64,000 nt of DNA from Rhynchopus sp. YZ270_cl-10 (GCA_964035575.1 OZ037878.1:558001-622000), one strand, 5' to 3'; shown: positions 20,348-31,205, counted from the first letter of the stretch. Program-made: numbers and translations. Notes: generated by a model from the sequence alone, not told the origin.

Positions 20348-22759
20348 TTACACACCAGCTCCTGCGGGTGGTGAGATGCGTGCCTTGCGTTTCGCCTTTT
20401 CACCTTCGTTCACGTTTTTGTAGGACTGTCTCCGCCTGGCCTTTCTGAACTTCTGAACAAGGCAGAGTGCCGTACAAAGGACAGCAACGGCACCCAGGGC
20501 GATGAAGACAATGAGGGACGCATGCAGCGTGTTGCAAGAGTCACCAGTAAAGCCGTCTGTGCATGTGCACGTCCCGTCGCCGTCTGTCCCGTCGTCGCAG
20601 CTGCCATGACCACATCCACCGCACTTCTCGCACGTCGCGCCAAAGTGCCCATCAGCACACTCAGTGCACTCCGCACCGTTGAACCCAGGAAGGCATTCGC
20701 AAAAGGGCTGTGCAACCTCGCTGTCAGAGGAGTTCCCCTCGCAGTGTCCATTGCCCGCGCAGGCGCAGAAGCCGCATTGGTCGGTGCCGCAGCCAGCATG
20801 GAGAGCGCACCATGGAATGAACTGGAAGGTGACGGCCGGGTTGGACCCCCAGTTCTTCCCGTTGTTCGCAGACACAGAGATGTGGTAGTCTTCACCGTAA
20901 TCGACAGCAAGGGGGAGGGGGTGGGGCACGAAGCAGGACAGCGCTGTGGCGTTGATGTACGCCGCCTGGAACGACGCGGTGTGCGTGCTCGTCGCGTCGG
21001 CCAGCCTGCACGACAGCTCGCCTGTGTCTGCAAAGCCTTGCCCCCGGATGATGAGCGTCTGGCAGCCGTTGTTATGCAACTCATTTCCCATCGTATCCTC
21101 TTCGTACGCGGACACAATGGTGGGGTCGCTGTTGTAAATGACACCACCCTGCGTGGTTACAATATTCTGCACACCGTCAGAGTTTTCATACGACACGGAG
21201 ACGAGATACTCACCAAACACATCTTCCGCGAAGTACTCCTCCGGAATGCGCACCACAAGCTCACTTGCATAAACAGACACCGGCGTCAGTGCTGGGAAGC
21301 TCTGCACACCCACACCAGAGGACACAAGCGAGAAGTTCACTCTGAGCGGCTGGTCTGACGTAGGGAAGTTCACGAATGATCCGGTCAAGGTCAGGATCGT
21401 CAGTGTATCGGTCGCAACAATGCTTGGACGCACCTTTGAGACCGACATCACCGTACCGGGAGAGGACGCACCCAGCTGCAGTGCCCACGGCTGTACTGGA
21501 TACAGAATGTCCAGCCCTGCGAGGAACCCTGCCCCGACACCACGCATCCATGGAATCGCTGACGCATTGCTGTAAAAATCTAGCGGGTACCCCGCGAGTT
21601 TGGGGTTATTGAAGAAGGTAACTTTCTCAAGCATGTCGTCGTTCTGTCTGAGTTTGAGCCCTTCGGAGGGGATCTCTCCTTTGAAGTTGTTGTTGTCAAG
21701 GACAATTTGGCGGACAACGTTTGTCCAAATGCTGTCTGGGATGACTCCTGTTAAGTTGTTCTCCGAGAGAAGCAGGAGGTCGATCTTTACCCCATCCTTG
21801 AGAGAAGGGAGGGTTGAGGAGAGCTGATTGTGCTGCAGGTTGATGTTGTACCTTGAGGTGCTGAAAAGCGATCCTGGGAACGAACCAACAAAGTTGTTCG
21901 CAAGAGTAACACTCTTGAGCTGCGCCATTTCTCCAAACACATCAGGAATACTCCCCGAAAACTGCGACTCACCCAACGTCAGCTGCAGAAGGTCCAACTC
22001 CCCAAGCGACGATGGGATCTCCCCACTCATTAGAGTGTTCATTACGACCAAATCATTCAAACTGCCTCCGCCAATACAATGCGGAATGGTGCCTATCAGA
22101 GCATTGTTGCCATCAACGTGGAGACCTTGCAGTTTGTTTGAACATAATGGGTCCATCCAGGAGAGGTCGGATTTTATGTTGTTGCTTGAGACGAATAGAT
22201 ATTCTAGGTCTGGGAGGATGGTGGGGAGGTCGGTGAGGGAGTTGCTGCTTGCGTCTAGGGTGGCGAGGCAGGTGACGTTAGGGTCGAGGTGAATTGCTTC
22301 GATTTGGTTGTCAGAGAGAAGGAGGGAAAGGCCAGATGGAGCTGCACGGTGTTCGCAGGAGTTGCTCGACATAGTGAGGCTGCCGTCAAGCTTGTTGGCA
22401 GAGATGTCGAGGGTGATGAGGGTGTTTGGGATAGACTCAACCACGTCGGTTAAGTTGGTTGCTGTCAAAGCGTTGCCCTTCAAAGAGACAGTAAGAAGCG
22501 AAGCAAACGTCGCAAAAAACACCGGCGCCTCCAACACCCCCGTCGCATTGTTATTCTCCATTGTAATCGAAGTAATCGTCTCCCCCCCAGTACACCCGAT
22601 AAACTCCCATGAGCAGACTGGATCCTCGGAAAGCCATTTCTCTGCGCTCTTCCAGTGTGCTCCGTTGTTGTCTTGGAAGAATTGGGTTAAGCTTTCGACG
22701 TCGTTTCCACTAACGTCAAGAGCCGCAAAGGCCACGAAGGCTAGCCATATGCCTTTCAT
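20348..22759 (-). CDS. Secreted LRR-TIG-EGF single-pass membrane protein
   Basis: An 803-residue protein if started at the ATG at 22759, which directly precedes a signal peptide (MKGIWLAFVAFAALDVSG); an upstream in-frame extension to 22891 lacks one. Residues about 20-60 resemble a plant-type LRR N-cap (W...DPVCSWEFIGC). About ten leucine-rich repeats follow to residue about 380. An IPT/TIG-like domain lies near 555-655, then EGF-like repeats (CGFCACAGNGHCEG, CECLPGFNGAECTEC, CTCTDGFTGDSC). One transmembrane helix (ASLIVFIALGAVAVLCTALC) and a short basic cytoplasmic tail end it. It is likely a cell-surface recognition protein, with domains related to those of the giant protein at 1-9475. Confidence 0.9.
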   Translation of the reverse strand: MKGIWLAFVAFAALDVSGNDVESLTQFFQDNNGAHWKSAEKWLSEDPVCSWEFIGCTGGETITSITMENNNATGVLEAPVFFATFASLLTVSLKGNALTATNLTDVVESIPNTLITLDISANKLDGSLTMSSNSCEHRAAPSGLSLLLSDNQIEAIHLDPNVTCLATLDASSNSLTDLPTILPDLEYLFVSSNNIKSDLSWMDPLCSNKLQGLHVDGNNALIGTIPHCIGGGSLNDLVVMNTLMSGEIPSSLGELDLLQLTLGESQFSGSIPDVFGEMAQLKSVTLANNFVGSFPGSLFSTSRYNINLQHNQLSSTLPSLKDGVKIDLLLLSENNLTGVIPDSIWTNVVRQIVLDNNNFKGEIPSEGLKLRQNDDMLEKVTFFNNPKLAGYPLDFYSNASAIPWMRGVGAGFLAGLDILYPVQPWALQLGASSPGTVMSVSKVRPSIVATDTLTILTLTGSFVNFPTSDQPLRVNFSLVSSGVGVQSFPALTPVSVYASELVVRIPEEYFAEDVFGEYLVSVSYENSDGVQNIVTTQGGVIYNSDPTIVSAYEEDTMGNELHNNGCQTLIIRGQGFADTGELSCRLADATSTHTASFQAAYINATALSCFVPHPLPLAVDYGEDYHISVSANNGKNWGSNPAVTFQFIPWCALHAGCGTDQCGFCACAGNGHCEGNSSDSEVAQPFCECLPGFNGAECTECADGHFGATCEKCGGCGHGSCDDGTDGDGTCTCTDGFTGDSCNTLHASLIVFIALGAVAVLCTALCLVQKFRKARRRQSYKNVNEGEKAKRKARISPPAGAGV

Positions 22760-22840
22760 TGTGTTTTTTTTTTTGTCTCCCCTTAAAGGGGGGGAGTAGG
22801 GCTGTCTGTAGGGGATATTTATGGTGGTTAAATTTGCAGG

Positions 22841-22963
22841 GAAATAGTAGGATCGGGTAGGTAAGTAAAGTTGTTTTCGTTGATTGCACAATCCTCCTGT
22901 TTGAGGGATGATTTGGCGACCGTACCCGGTAATACTATTTCTCCTTTAAAGCAAGCTTCGTAG
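22841..22963. repeat. GATTGCACAAT repeat (family R6), copy 1
   Basis: About 120 bp including TAGGTAAGTAAA, TTTTCGTTGATTGCACAAT, TTTGGCGACCGTA and ACTATTTCTCCTTTAA. The same blocks recur in the same order at 30612-30746. It sits just upstream of the LRR-TIG-EGF gene. Confidence 0.75.
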
Positions 22964-23157
22964 GAATAAGATTAGATTCATATACTTTCAATTCACAGAA
23001 TTGAAAGTATGTGAGAGGGTCAACACATGCACCCTTTCTTTTTTTTTGGTGGTTTTAGCTTTATGTTTTTAACTCCTCAAGGGGGAGCTAAAACATATAT
23101 ATTCATATACTCAATTCATAGAATAAGATAGGAATAAGAAAAAATACGCTTTTTTTA

Positions 23158-24468
23158 TTATTTTTGCGAAACCTTCATGTAGAACGCAAACTTTTTGAGA
23201 AGGTGTTTGTGCAACCCACGGTGCTCTGGGTCTTTCTTACGTTCTATTGGCCCGATGTCGTGAGCACGCTGTATCAACTCACGCATCCGCTCTTCACAAT
23301 GCCCTGCCACAAAAACATTGAACAACGCAAACCAGACCGACAGACCTGCAGCACCCTTCTGCAACTGCAGATCGAAGGCCTTCGTTGCCTCATTATACAC
23401 CGCCTCTTGCTTAACCCCCTCTAGATATCCCACAGCCTTCTCACAACAAGCAAGATAGTCTAGCGTAAGTGAGATGTTCTGTGCAATGTCCTTCCCGGGG
23501 TTGCGATACAACGTCCGCACCTTATCATATTGACGCACATCTGCATAAAATCTCATCACCTTCCCATAAGTCTCTGAACTGTTCAAATGCGAATATTTTT
23601 TCCAAACTCTGTCAGATATTGCAACCGCTTGCTTCAAATCTCCACCTAACGTTACATTATACGACAATGCTTCGTATATCGCCCCCAAAGTAAGAGATTG
23701 AACCACCACCCCTTGGTCAGATATATGGGAAAGAAGACCCTCAATTTCATCGATCTTCGCCATCCCTACGACATAGCTCCAAACAACAGCGTCGAAGGCG
23801 ATGTGCGAGCGGACCATCGTTTTGAGAACGTTTTTGAATTTGCTGTCAGCATCGGGTATTGTAGCGCGGTTGGTCTTCAGGAAGAGGAGTAGCGTGCTGT
23901 ATGAGGCGAGGGTGTACCGGAACCCGCGGGATTTTATTTTCGCAAAGACAGAGAAAAAGCGCTCCCCATCGTTATGTAGTGTGGCCTCTACCGCCAGCGC
24001 AGCGTGCAGCACTTCAAACGAAAGCATCTCATCCGGCACAGTACTCAACATCTTACGAACCAAAGAAGGCCGACTCCGCAGTTCATCTACACAATATAAC
24101 ACCCCCCTCGTTTCCACCAATCCACGCTTCAACAATTCATAAAAATCTGAGATCAAAACCTGGGTACCATGCCTAGAATGCTTGGACATCTTCTTCTTCC
24201 AATTTGTTCTCAGATAATGAAACGCGTGGTGTTCAGATTTGAGATGCAAAAGCGTGTCAGAGGGGGGTATGTGCCGTGGAGAATTCCCCTTCTCTGTGTT
24301 ACGAAGTTCTAAGGATTCAAGAGCATAGTTTTCGGTCTGTTTTGTGTGAAGTCGCATGGTGTCCGAAACGTCGTCCATAAAAGAGCATGGCGATGAAGAA
24401 GACGAAGAGCAGTGTCGAGAAACAACCCGCAAACCCCAACCAACACTACCCCTCCCAGAAAACATCAT
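23158..24468 (-). CDS. Probable mitochondrial helical-repeat (PPR-like) protein
   Basis: A 436-residue protein, ATG at 24468 (a second ATG follows immediately). The N-terminus is Arg/Ser-rich and lacks acidic residues for about 30 positions, like a mitochondrial targeting peptide. The rest is predicted all-helical, with repeated hydrophobic helix pairs such as SYSTLLLFLKTN, FDAVVWSYVVGMAKID and TYGKVMRFYADVRQYDKVRTLY. The last is typical of pentatricopeptide-type helices. It is likely an organellar RNA-binding or ribosome-associated protein. The family assignment is by style of sequence only. Confidence 0.75.
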   Translation of the reverse strand: MMFSGRGSVGWGLRVVSRHCSSSSSSPCSFMDDVSDTMRLHTKQTENYALESLELRNTEKGNSPRHIPPSDTLLHLKSEHHAFHYLRTNWKKKMSKHSRHGTQVLISDFYELLKRGLVETRGVLYCVDELRSRPSLVRKMLSTVPDEMLSFEVLHAALAVEATLHNDGERFFSVFAKIKSRGFRYTLASYSTLLLFLKTNRATIPDADSKFKNVLKTMVRSHIAFDAVVWSYVVGMAKIDEIEGLLSHISDQGVVVQSLTLGAIYEALSYNVTLGGDLKQAVAISDRVWKKYSHLNSSETYGKVMRFYADVRQYDKVRTLYRNPGKDIAQNISLTLDYLACCEKAVGYLEGVKQEAVYNEATKAFDLQLQKGAAGLSVWFALFNVFVAGHCEERMRELIQRAHDIGPIERKKDPEHRGLHKHLLKKFAFYMKVSQK

Positions 24469-24748
24469 CAGATGTCACGGATTTTCCCCCAATTCTCAAA
24501 AATCATTTTTTTATGAGAATTTTTTTTGGGGGTTTTTGGGGGGTGAGGCTCCCTGTAGAGAAAAAGAGAGTGGGGGTTTTTGGCCAAAAAAAACAAAGAT
24601 GCACCCTAATTCATATTTTGTCACACGGTTTTTGAAAAAAAAAAAAAAACTAAGAAAACTGGAATGTGGCTCTTGCACACAACATCTTAATAACATATAG
24701 CACGTTGAAAAATACATTTTCCCCTCCCCACCAATGTCTACCCCATTT
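24469..24748. other. Short A/T-rich spacer
   Basis: Contains T and A homopolymers and G-rich tracts between the helical-repeat gene and the COMMD6-like gene. No repeat family or gene recognised. Confidence 0.4.
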
Positions 24749-25024
24749 CTACTTCACAATACGTCCTATACGGCGAGTGTGTGGCGCGGTGAGGGAGAAG
24801 ATTGCCCCGTGCACATCTTGGTGCAGTGCGGCTGCTGCAGCGTAGTCGAGTGTGAGCCACTTCTGTTTGTCCACGCCCCCCTCTGTGTAGGTCACCTGAA
24901 CAGAGAACTGCAGCTCCCCAGGCACGTTGTCGTGCATGCTGCTCGTAGGCAGCTCTGCACGCCACTGCAGGTCCTTAAACTCAGGGTACTCCACCATACG
25001 GTTCGCCCCCCGTCCATCGTCCAT
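24749..25024 (-). CDS. COMMD6-like COMM-domain protein
   Basis: A 91-residue protein that is almost entirely a COMM domain, like COMMD6, the short member of the family. FKDLQWRAELPTSSM matches the conserved DhpWrh...SS start. LQFSVQVTYTEGGVDKQ and the WLTLDYAAAAALHQDV helix match the rest. COMMD proteins form the Commander complex, which acts with WASH/retriever in endosomal recycling of membrane proteins. The length and start (ATG at 25024) fit the family without any intron. I rate the family call as good but not certain, because the domain is short and divergent. Confidence 0.7.
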   Translation of the reverse strand: MDDGRGANRMVEYPEFKDLQWRAELPTSSMHDNVPGELQFSVQVTYTEGGVDKQKWLTLDYAAAAALHQDVHGAIFSLTAPHTRRIGRIVK

Positions 25025-26036
25025 TGTGTGTATGTAGATTTGTCTGTATTTTCAGGTTATTTTTTTTGTGTAATTTTACAGAGTATAAAGTTGCGATAAC
25101 AACTTCTATTCCCATCGGAAAGTGAATCAAGGGCGGATCGACGTTATTTGAGTGATAAAATGTGAATCAGGTAGAGAAGAAAAAAATCCTTTATTGTTGG
25201 TAGTGATGGGAGAGGTACTATTTTGTCCCCACCTTTGTCCTTTTCGATTATCTTTTTTTTCGCGCGTTTACTATGCAACTGGTGCGCATAAAAAATACCC
25301 CGGTTTTCCAGAAAAAGAAAAAAATGTGAATTTGAAAGTGCAAACGCCTCTACGGACGCAGGCATTATCAGAAGAAAAAAAAACCCACCCATCCCCCAAT
25401 CCTATATCCATTCCTTTCCCATGAATATAAGCACTTTGCTTAAAATAACACTTTGCCTTTAAAAAATTGAAGGCAAAGAAGTGGGTGACGTTCCTCCAAA
25501 AGTAGAAACTGTCCATCCACCTTGCCCAACATATCGATTTCTTCCGCGCTGGTTTTTTTACTATCTTTTTTGTCTTAATTTTCCGTTTTTCGAGACAAAA
25601 AAAAAATAACGATGTAAAATGGTAGTTCAAACAGTGCAAACTCCTCTGTGGACGCATGCACCAGATCTCCGCGGGGGGTTTTTTTTTATTGAAATTGAAC
25701 CGCAGGAGGGTACATTCATTGATACACACAGCGGCAAAACAAAACAAAAAAAAAAAAACACACACACACAAAATGAAATGGTGAACTATACAGCTCCCAC
25801 TCCCCCCCCAAAACACAGCAATACTCCCTCCCCTCCCCTCCCTTCCCCCTGAACCCGTTGTTTCAAAACTCGTAATTAATGGGACGTGAACGTCTCCTAA
25901 AGGAAGCTCCCTTAGAAGACGTGCTCCTCTCTTGAAGGATACAGTGTTCATCTCGTCGATGACAGCATCCGATCGATGTCTCTGTGGGGTTGTTGGTTGT
26001 GGAGTTTTTTTTTTCTTTTTGTTTCACGATTTTTGC
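25025..26036. other. Gene-free spacer with H2 hairpin repeats
   Basis: Two H2 repeat copies at about 25325-25368 and 25622-25680, both in the usual orientation, plus poly-A/T and CA-rich stretches. Translations across it are low-complexity Phe/Lys read-through. Confidence 0.5.
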
Positions 26037-28893
26037 CTAAAAATGAACATACTTTCTGTCGAAGAAATCTCTCCAAGACCTGAGCATATCACGGGTACGT
26101 GTTCTCCAGTTGTCGTTGATCTGGACTGCTGGGAGGAATGTCTCAACGAGCGACGTGATATTGTCTTTTATGTTGTAAACAAAGTGCCCTCCTGCCTGCT
26201 TCATGAGCGCATCCAGGATGAACCAGGTTGCAAGCTTTTGCAGCGGCTTGAGCGATTCGGACTGCAGACGCGACTCGACGATGCACATGATTTCGGTGTG
26301 TCGGTTTTTGTTCTTCATTGCCTCCTTTCTCACGAGACGGTCGATCTGGGAGTAGAGGGGCTCGTTGACTTGGTCGACGGCAGCTTCGAATGAGTCGTAG
26401 AAGTCTTGGTCCCATTCTTGCTCGTCTGGGGAGGTCGGGACTTTTGCGCCTTGGGTCTTTTCGAGCGCTGCGTCATAGATTGCGCTTTTGTCGTACTTCA
26501 GGAGGCCATCTACCACACGGGGTGGGGGTGCGCCTACGGACTCCGCGTAGACGTCATCGGCAATCTCCTCCAGCTCCGGCGTCGGCTCACGCTTTGTGTC
26601 GCTCAGCAGCGGAGGGGCCAGCTCCGCCGCCCCGTCCAGCAGCTCCGCCTGCTCCCCCGCAATGCCCGCATCCGCCACCTCCCCATGTCTCTGCAGCCTC
26701 TTCCTCTTCTTCAGCATCGCCAGCCGCACCACACGCTCTTTCAAACGCTTCATATCAATAAGCCCCTTCGCCAGACGTTGGTCATCAGTGAGAATAGGCT
26801 GAAGAGGAGGGGGTAGAGAGAGAAAGAGGGGAGGGAGGGAGGGGGGGGAATGTGGTCTGGCATACCTTCGCTGCTGCCTCAAGGCATTGTGTGATGCCAA
26901 CGCCGTCCTCGTGGTCTTCACGGATCTTGACTTCCTGAGGGGTTGGTGGAATAAAAGGGTTCGAGGGAGAGATGGGGGGGAGAGGGCAGGAGGGGTAAGG
27001 GGGTAAGGGGGAGGGGAGGCATACCACAGCAGCGCCTCCCTCAAGCCTGCTTCTGTTTTTGCATTCTTTTGCGAAGTGGCCGGACCCACCGCAGATGTAG
27101 CAGCAGGAGTCGCGGTCGCCGCTGTCGCGTTCTTGTTGTCTGTGGTGGTGTGGTGGTGTGGTGAGGGGAAAAGAAAGGAACACAAACCTTTCCCGAAGCG
27201 CATTGCGCTTGGCAGCGGAAGGAAGCGTGACGCTCTGGAGGTTGAAGCCAAAGATGTAAAGCATTTCGTCGTGCTTGTGTTTGGCGGTGCCGAAGCACAT
27301 CTGGCAGAGGTCGAACTGCGGGTCAAAGCATTCAGTGCATCTGTAGCGCTGCTGCATGAACTCGATGCTGGTGTGGCAGTAGTCGCAGGTGTAGGGGCGG
27401 GGCAGCGGCGGCTGCCCAACACGTCCGCCCTCAGGAAGCTTGCGACCCGCAAGCGGGTTGTCTGCCATGCCTGACGCCTCCCACGGGTTCTTCGTGCTCT
27501 TCGTGATGACGCTCCCCTTCATCGTCAGCTCAAGACGCTTGTCGTCACGTCCCCATGTCTGTACTAGTTCGTCGCTATCAGTCTCAGAGCTATCAGAATC
27601 AGAAGACGAGTCATCGCTCGAGCTCTCCTCCCTCCGTTTCGCGACTTGTCGGGTCTGATTCAACATCTCCTCGTTCTTCGACCCCGCACCAATGAGGACA
27701 GCCTCGGCATCTCTGTGGTTGGAGCAGTGGTTCTTCGCGCACGACGCACACACGTCCTGGCAGATGCTGCACCAGTACTCCGCGTACTTCCCTGTGCAGT
27801 CACCACGCTTGCATCGGAGGAGGGGACCCTTGTTCGAGTGCCCCGCCATGCTCGCGTCTGCGTGCACAGCATCGTAGCAGCCCTCGCAGTAGAGCGCGCC
27901 TGTCTCGGAGCAGTTGTAGCATACCACCTGTGCACGCACGTCCGCACACGCCTGGCACAGCAGGTTCTCCACAGGGGTGTCTGGGTTGATCGGGGGTGCC
28001 TCAAAGGTCATGGAACGGGACCGGTCACGTGTACGCTCGCGTGTCGACTCGCGTGTCGTGTAGTCGCGCAGATCGCGGCTGACGTCACGCTCACGTTCAC
28101 GCGAACGTGGCGGCGGCATGTCGCGTGCCGAGGGCGGTGGCATGTCTTTGCTTGACGGGCGCTCCTCACGCCGACTGTCCTTGCGGTCCCTAGAGTCCCG
28201 AGAATCCCTGGACTCTCTTTCACGCGAGTCCCTCTGGTCCCGTGAGTCCCTGGACTCTCTCGGCTGGTCCCTCGAATCCCTTGAATCCCGCGAGTCTCTA
28301 GAATCCTTGGGCTGGTCTCTGGAGCCCCTCGAGTCCCGTGAGTCCCTGGATTCTCTCGGCTCCCTGGAATCCCTTGAGTCCCTGGAATCCCTGGGGTCTC
28401 TGGAACTCCTAGACTCTCTTGGCTGGTCCCTCGAATCCCTCGAATCCCTTGAGTCCCGTGAGTCCCTTGACTCTCTCGGATCCCTGGAATCCCTGGGTTG
28501 GTCTCTGGAGCTCCTCGAATCCCTGGACTCTCTCGGCTGGTCACGTGGGTCTCTGCTCTCCCTCCTTGGGTCTCTGCTGTCCCTGCTGTCACGCCTGTCA
28601 CGAGAGTCCCTGCTGTCCCTGTTGTCGCGACTGCTTCTCCCGTCGTCCCTGGAGTCCCTGTGGTCTCTCGAATCCCTTGAGTCTCTCTGGTCTCTTGAGT
28701 CCCTCGGATCGCTACCCCGGCTGCTCCTGTCCCTGTCCCTATCCCTGTCTCCCCCACCGTCACGCCCACTCCTGCTGTCCCTGCTGTCCCGCTCGCCGTA
28801 TCCAGAACGCGACCTGCTGTCTCTACTGTCCCCTCCACGTCCATCCCTTCCATCCCTCTCGTCTCTTCCTCGCCGATCACGGTCGTACGACAT
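26037..28893 (-). CDS. RS-rich zinc-finger protein with C-terminal CID (CTD-interacting) domain
   Basis: Four exons: 27188-28893, 27025-27139, 26866-26934 and 26037-26798, joined by introns of 48, 90 and 67 nt (donors GTTTGT, GTATGC, GTATGC). They give 883 residues. Residues about 1-290 are Arg-Asp/Arg-Ser repeats. Two tandem B-box-like zinc fingers follow (CQACADVRAQVVCYNC... and CKRGDCTGKYAEYWC...), then an acidic Ser patch, a ZZ-type finger (CDYCHTS...YRCTECFDPQFDLC) and a CCHC knuckle (C582-x2-C585-x4-H590-x4-C595). The last exon ends in a CID-like helical domain (KPLQKLATWFILDALMKQ...RTRDMLRSWRDFF). CID proteins (Pcf11, SCAF) bind the RNA polymerase II tail and act in termination, 3'-end processing or splicing. 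The start is supported by a TTTTGCAG acceptor 13 nt upstream. Confidence 0.88.
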
Positions 28894-28906
28894 ATTAAAT
28901 TCGATT

Positions 28907-28930
28907 CTGCAAAAGGAGTATTGAAAAGGT
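28907..28930 (-). promoter_or_regulatory. Putative trans-splice acceptor of the CID/RS gene
   Basis: Minus strand CAATACTCCTTTTGCAG, with AG at 28908-28907, 13 nt before the ATG. The CT-rich stretch upstream is moderate. Confidence 0.45.
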
Positions 28931-29370
28931 GAGATCCATAGAGGGAAGCGGGAGGCGAAATAATACAGTTCCTTTTTTATATCGGCTTCTTTAAGTGAGT
29001 CTTTGTTTTGTTTTTTTTTTTTTTTTGAAGGGGGAAATGTGTGTGGGGTAAGGGTGAAGGGGGAAGAGGCAATCCAAGGGGGTGAGCTCCATCAAAGGCT
29101 TTACAAAAGTATTTGTTTTAGATGTCGTCACATGGGGAATGAAATCAAAAAAAAAGAGAGAGAGAGAATGCATACCCCCCCACCCCACTCCACCCAGGAC
29201 AGAAAAACACAGAAAAATTGGTATAAAAAAAAAATGGGGGGCTTTTTGGGGGGGTTTCGGGTGTCTTTTTTTTTTGTGCGCTTAAAAACCCCCCTTATTC
29301 ATCCCTGAGGTTGCGACATCAGTTCTCTGTTGGTATTTTTTCCCCTCCACCCCTGCAACAATTTTTTTTT

Positions 29371-29437
29371 GATAAATTGTTGGTAGTGTGGTTTGCCTCG
29401 GTTGTGTTGCCACAGTTGGTGCAAATCTCCACTTTTT
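29371..29437. repeat. GTAGTGTAG...CTCCAC repeat (family R3)
   Basis: GATAAATTGTTGG, then TTGCCTCGGTTGTGTTGCC, then CACAGTTGGTGCAAATCTCCAC and a T run. The short ends TTGGAG/CTCCAC are complementary in other copies (29898-29947, 31206-31261, 42495-42556; inverted at 41383-41425). Confidence 0.7.
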
Positions 29438-29661
29438 GACAACAGAGTGAATAACTGATGAACTTTTTTTAATGCACGACAAGCGTTTAAAGGGTAAAAA
29501 ATTAAGCAAAAAGATAAGCTGAAAGATCCCCCCCACCCCCCAAAAAACCCCCTCCGAAAACACTACAATACGCCCCCTTCATTTCTCCTAATATAGGAAC
29601 CACAAATCTCTTCCCTAATAGAGAGAATCAAGTGGATTTGAGTGTTGAGAGTGGAGAAGAA

Positions 29662-29681
29662 GGGGGGGGGGGGGGGGGGGG
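29662..29681. repeat. 20-G homopolymer run
   Basis: Uninterrupted run of 20 G. Similar uninterrupted C runs at 44249-44270 and 34142-34164. Such runs appear to be the insertion context of the TAGGGGG-ended elements. Confidence 0.8.
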
Positions 29682-30611
29682 CATCGGTGATTAGTGGTTG
29701 GCGATATTGTGAGAATTTTCTATCATAATGCATACCATCACAATAGTAGCACCATTATGTGTATTATACTATTATATATGTGTTGGCTGTATTATGCATT
29801 GTGACAGGCAATTCAATTATCACAATACAGCCAACCACATAAGGCTCGGGAGAGGGGAACACGAACCTCATTTTCAAGCTAACTTCGTTTTTTTTCTGAT
29901 AAATTGTTGGAGTAGTGTAGTTGCCTCGGTTGGTGCAATCTCCACTGTCTTTTTTCCGTCCAAAATTTCCTCTCTCAAATGCCATGAAAGGTCGCATCGT
30001 TCTGGCTTCCTTTTCACCAAATTTCATCTGCCAATACGCAAATTATCCTCAAGGAATAAAAGGATAGTTGCTTCATATTTTTCTTTTTTTTTACATTTTT
30101 CTATGTCGTGTAAATGAATGGCTATATCAAACATCTGTTTTTTCCCATTTTTTTAGGGGGGTTTTTTTTGTTTTACAAAATTGAGCTTTGAAAACGGACA
30201 GCCACCATACAAGAGAATGGTGTTCACGTAGGACGACGTAGTGGGGTAATCATTCTGTATTCTGTTCACCAAGAAATACGGACGAATTTAACTTTGCTTT
30301 CATAATATTGAAAGCAGAGTTGTGTACGTGACATCATCCAATTTCTTCTCTATCCCCAGGAGTTGCAAATCAAACCAAAAAAAACAACAAAAAAAAACGA
30401 AAAAAAAAACAAAAAATCGGGCCCTGCCGCGGGATGGTGGTGAAAGGCGGCAAGGTTGACTTAAAATACAAAACCCTCTCGTGACAGTGTACCTTTTAAA
30501 CAAGAGAAAGTGCTGAAGGGAGAAAGGTTGGGAATATGTTTTTTTTTTTTTGTCCGATTTCTTGAACAAAAAATGTGAAATGAATGCGGACACACATGCC
30601 CTCCCTCTGAA

Positions 30612-30746
30612 GGGAAAATAGTAACTCTGATAGGTAAGTAAAAGGGAAAAAAAGGTTTTTTCGTTGATTGCACAATTACCCTGTTGGAGGGGTGATTGGC
30701 GACCGTATCTGAGGAACTATTTCTCCTTTAAGCTACGCTTTAGGTA
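30612..30746. repeat. GATTGCACAAT repeat (family R6), copy 2
   Basis: Same ordered blocks as 22841-22963 (TAGGTAAGTAAA, TTTCGTTGATTGCACAAT, GGCGACCGTA, ACTATTTCTCCTTTAA), with an A-run insertion. It directly abuts a copy of family R5. Confidence 0.75.
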
Positions 30747-30751
30747 TAAAA

Positions 30752-30913
30752 ATAGAAACTTAACACTTATCACACGATGAAACGGGAGAGGTTGTGGTGA
30801 AACGCACAACACCTCGACCTGTTTGGCGAGGAGTGGCTCTGCAGTGCGGTTCGTCCCCAGAATGTGTTCAAAATGCTTTGTTTATATTTCCTTCTTCATT
30901 TCATGAGGTGACA
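30752..30913. repeat. 160-bp dispersed repeat (family R5), copy 1
   Basis: Starts ATAGAAACTTAACAC, contains GTGAAACGCACAACACCTCG, GAGGAGTGGCTCTGCAG and GCGGTTCGTCCC, and ends TTTCATGAGGTGACA. The other copy is 38769-38940. Long blocks are identical between copies while the spacing varies slightly. Inverted segments (GAGGTTGTG/CACAACACCTC) allow a stable fold, so an RNA gene or RNA-derived retroposon is possible. I could not match it to a known RNA. Confidence 0.75.
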
Positions 30914-31032
30914 GGGAAAAAAAAAACTACCTTCTCCTCTCAGAACCGGTCTCAGGGGGAAAAATTCACTCAAGCATGGGAGGCAGGAGGATCTATAAAA
31001 TTAAAAAACAACAACAACAACAACAAGGAGAA

Positions 31033-31073
31033 AAGGTTGGTAAGATGAACTTTAGCCTTGCATTGGTCACCTT
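31033..31073. repeat. CCTAAGC hairpin repeat (H1) copy
   Basis: AAGGTTGGTAAGATGAAC, then a decayed TTAGCC...TGGTCACCTT half. Same orientation as the other copies. Confidence 0.6.
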
Positions 31074-31205
31074 AAAAAAAAAGGAGAGGTGTTTTCGCTG
31101 CGAGAAAAAAAAATTGCTTTCCCACTTCACACAAAGTGTTGCTACCTTGTGTTCCGAAGCTGGCGGAGTGGAGTGGATAATATTCTGTTGATGTTTGAAA
31201 AAAAA

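Noticed and set aside
22841-22963. U1 snRNA suggested by ACTTACCT on the minus strand of the R6 repeat
   Set aside because: The sequence after ACTTACCT does not form U1 stem-loop I, and no Sm site follows.
25271-25951. 226-residue Phe/Lys-rich minus-strand frame
   Set aside because: Read-through of homopolymer-rich spacer containing two H2 repeats. No domain or conserved composition.
28118-28924. Long plus-strand Leu/Ser-rich frame
   Set aside because: Antisense shadow of the Arg-Asp/Arg-Ser repeat region of the CID/RS gene.
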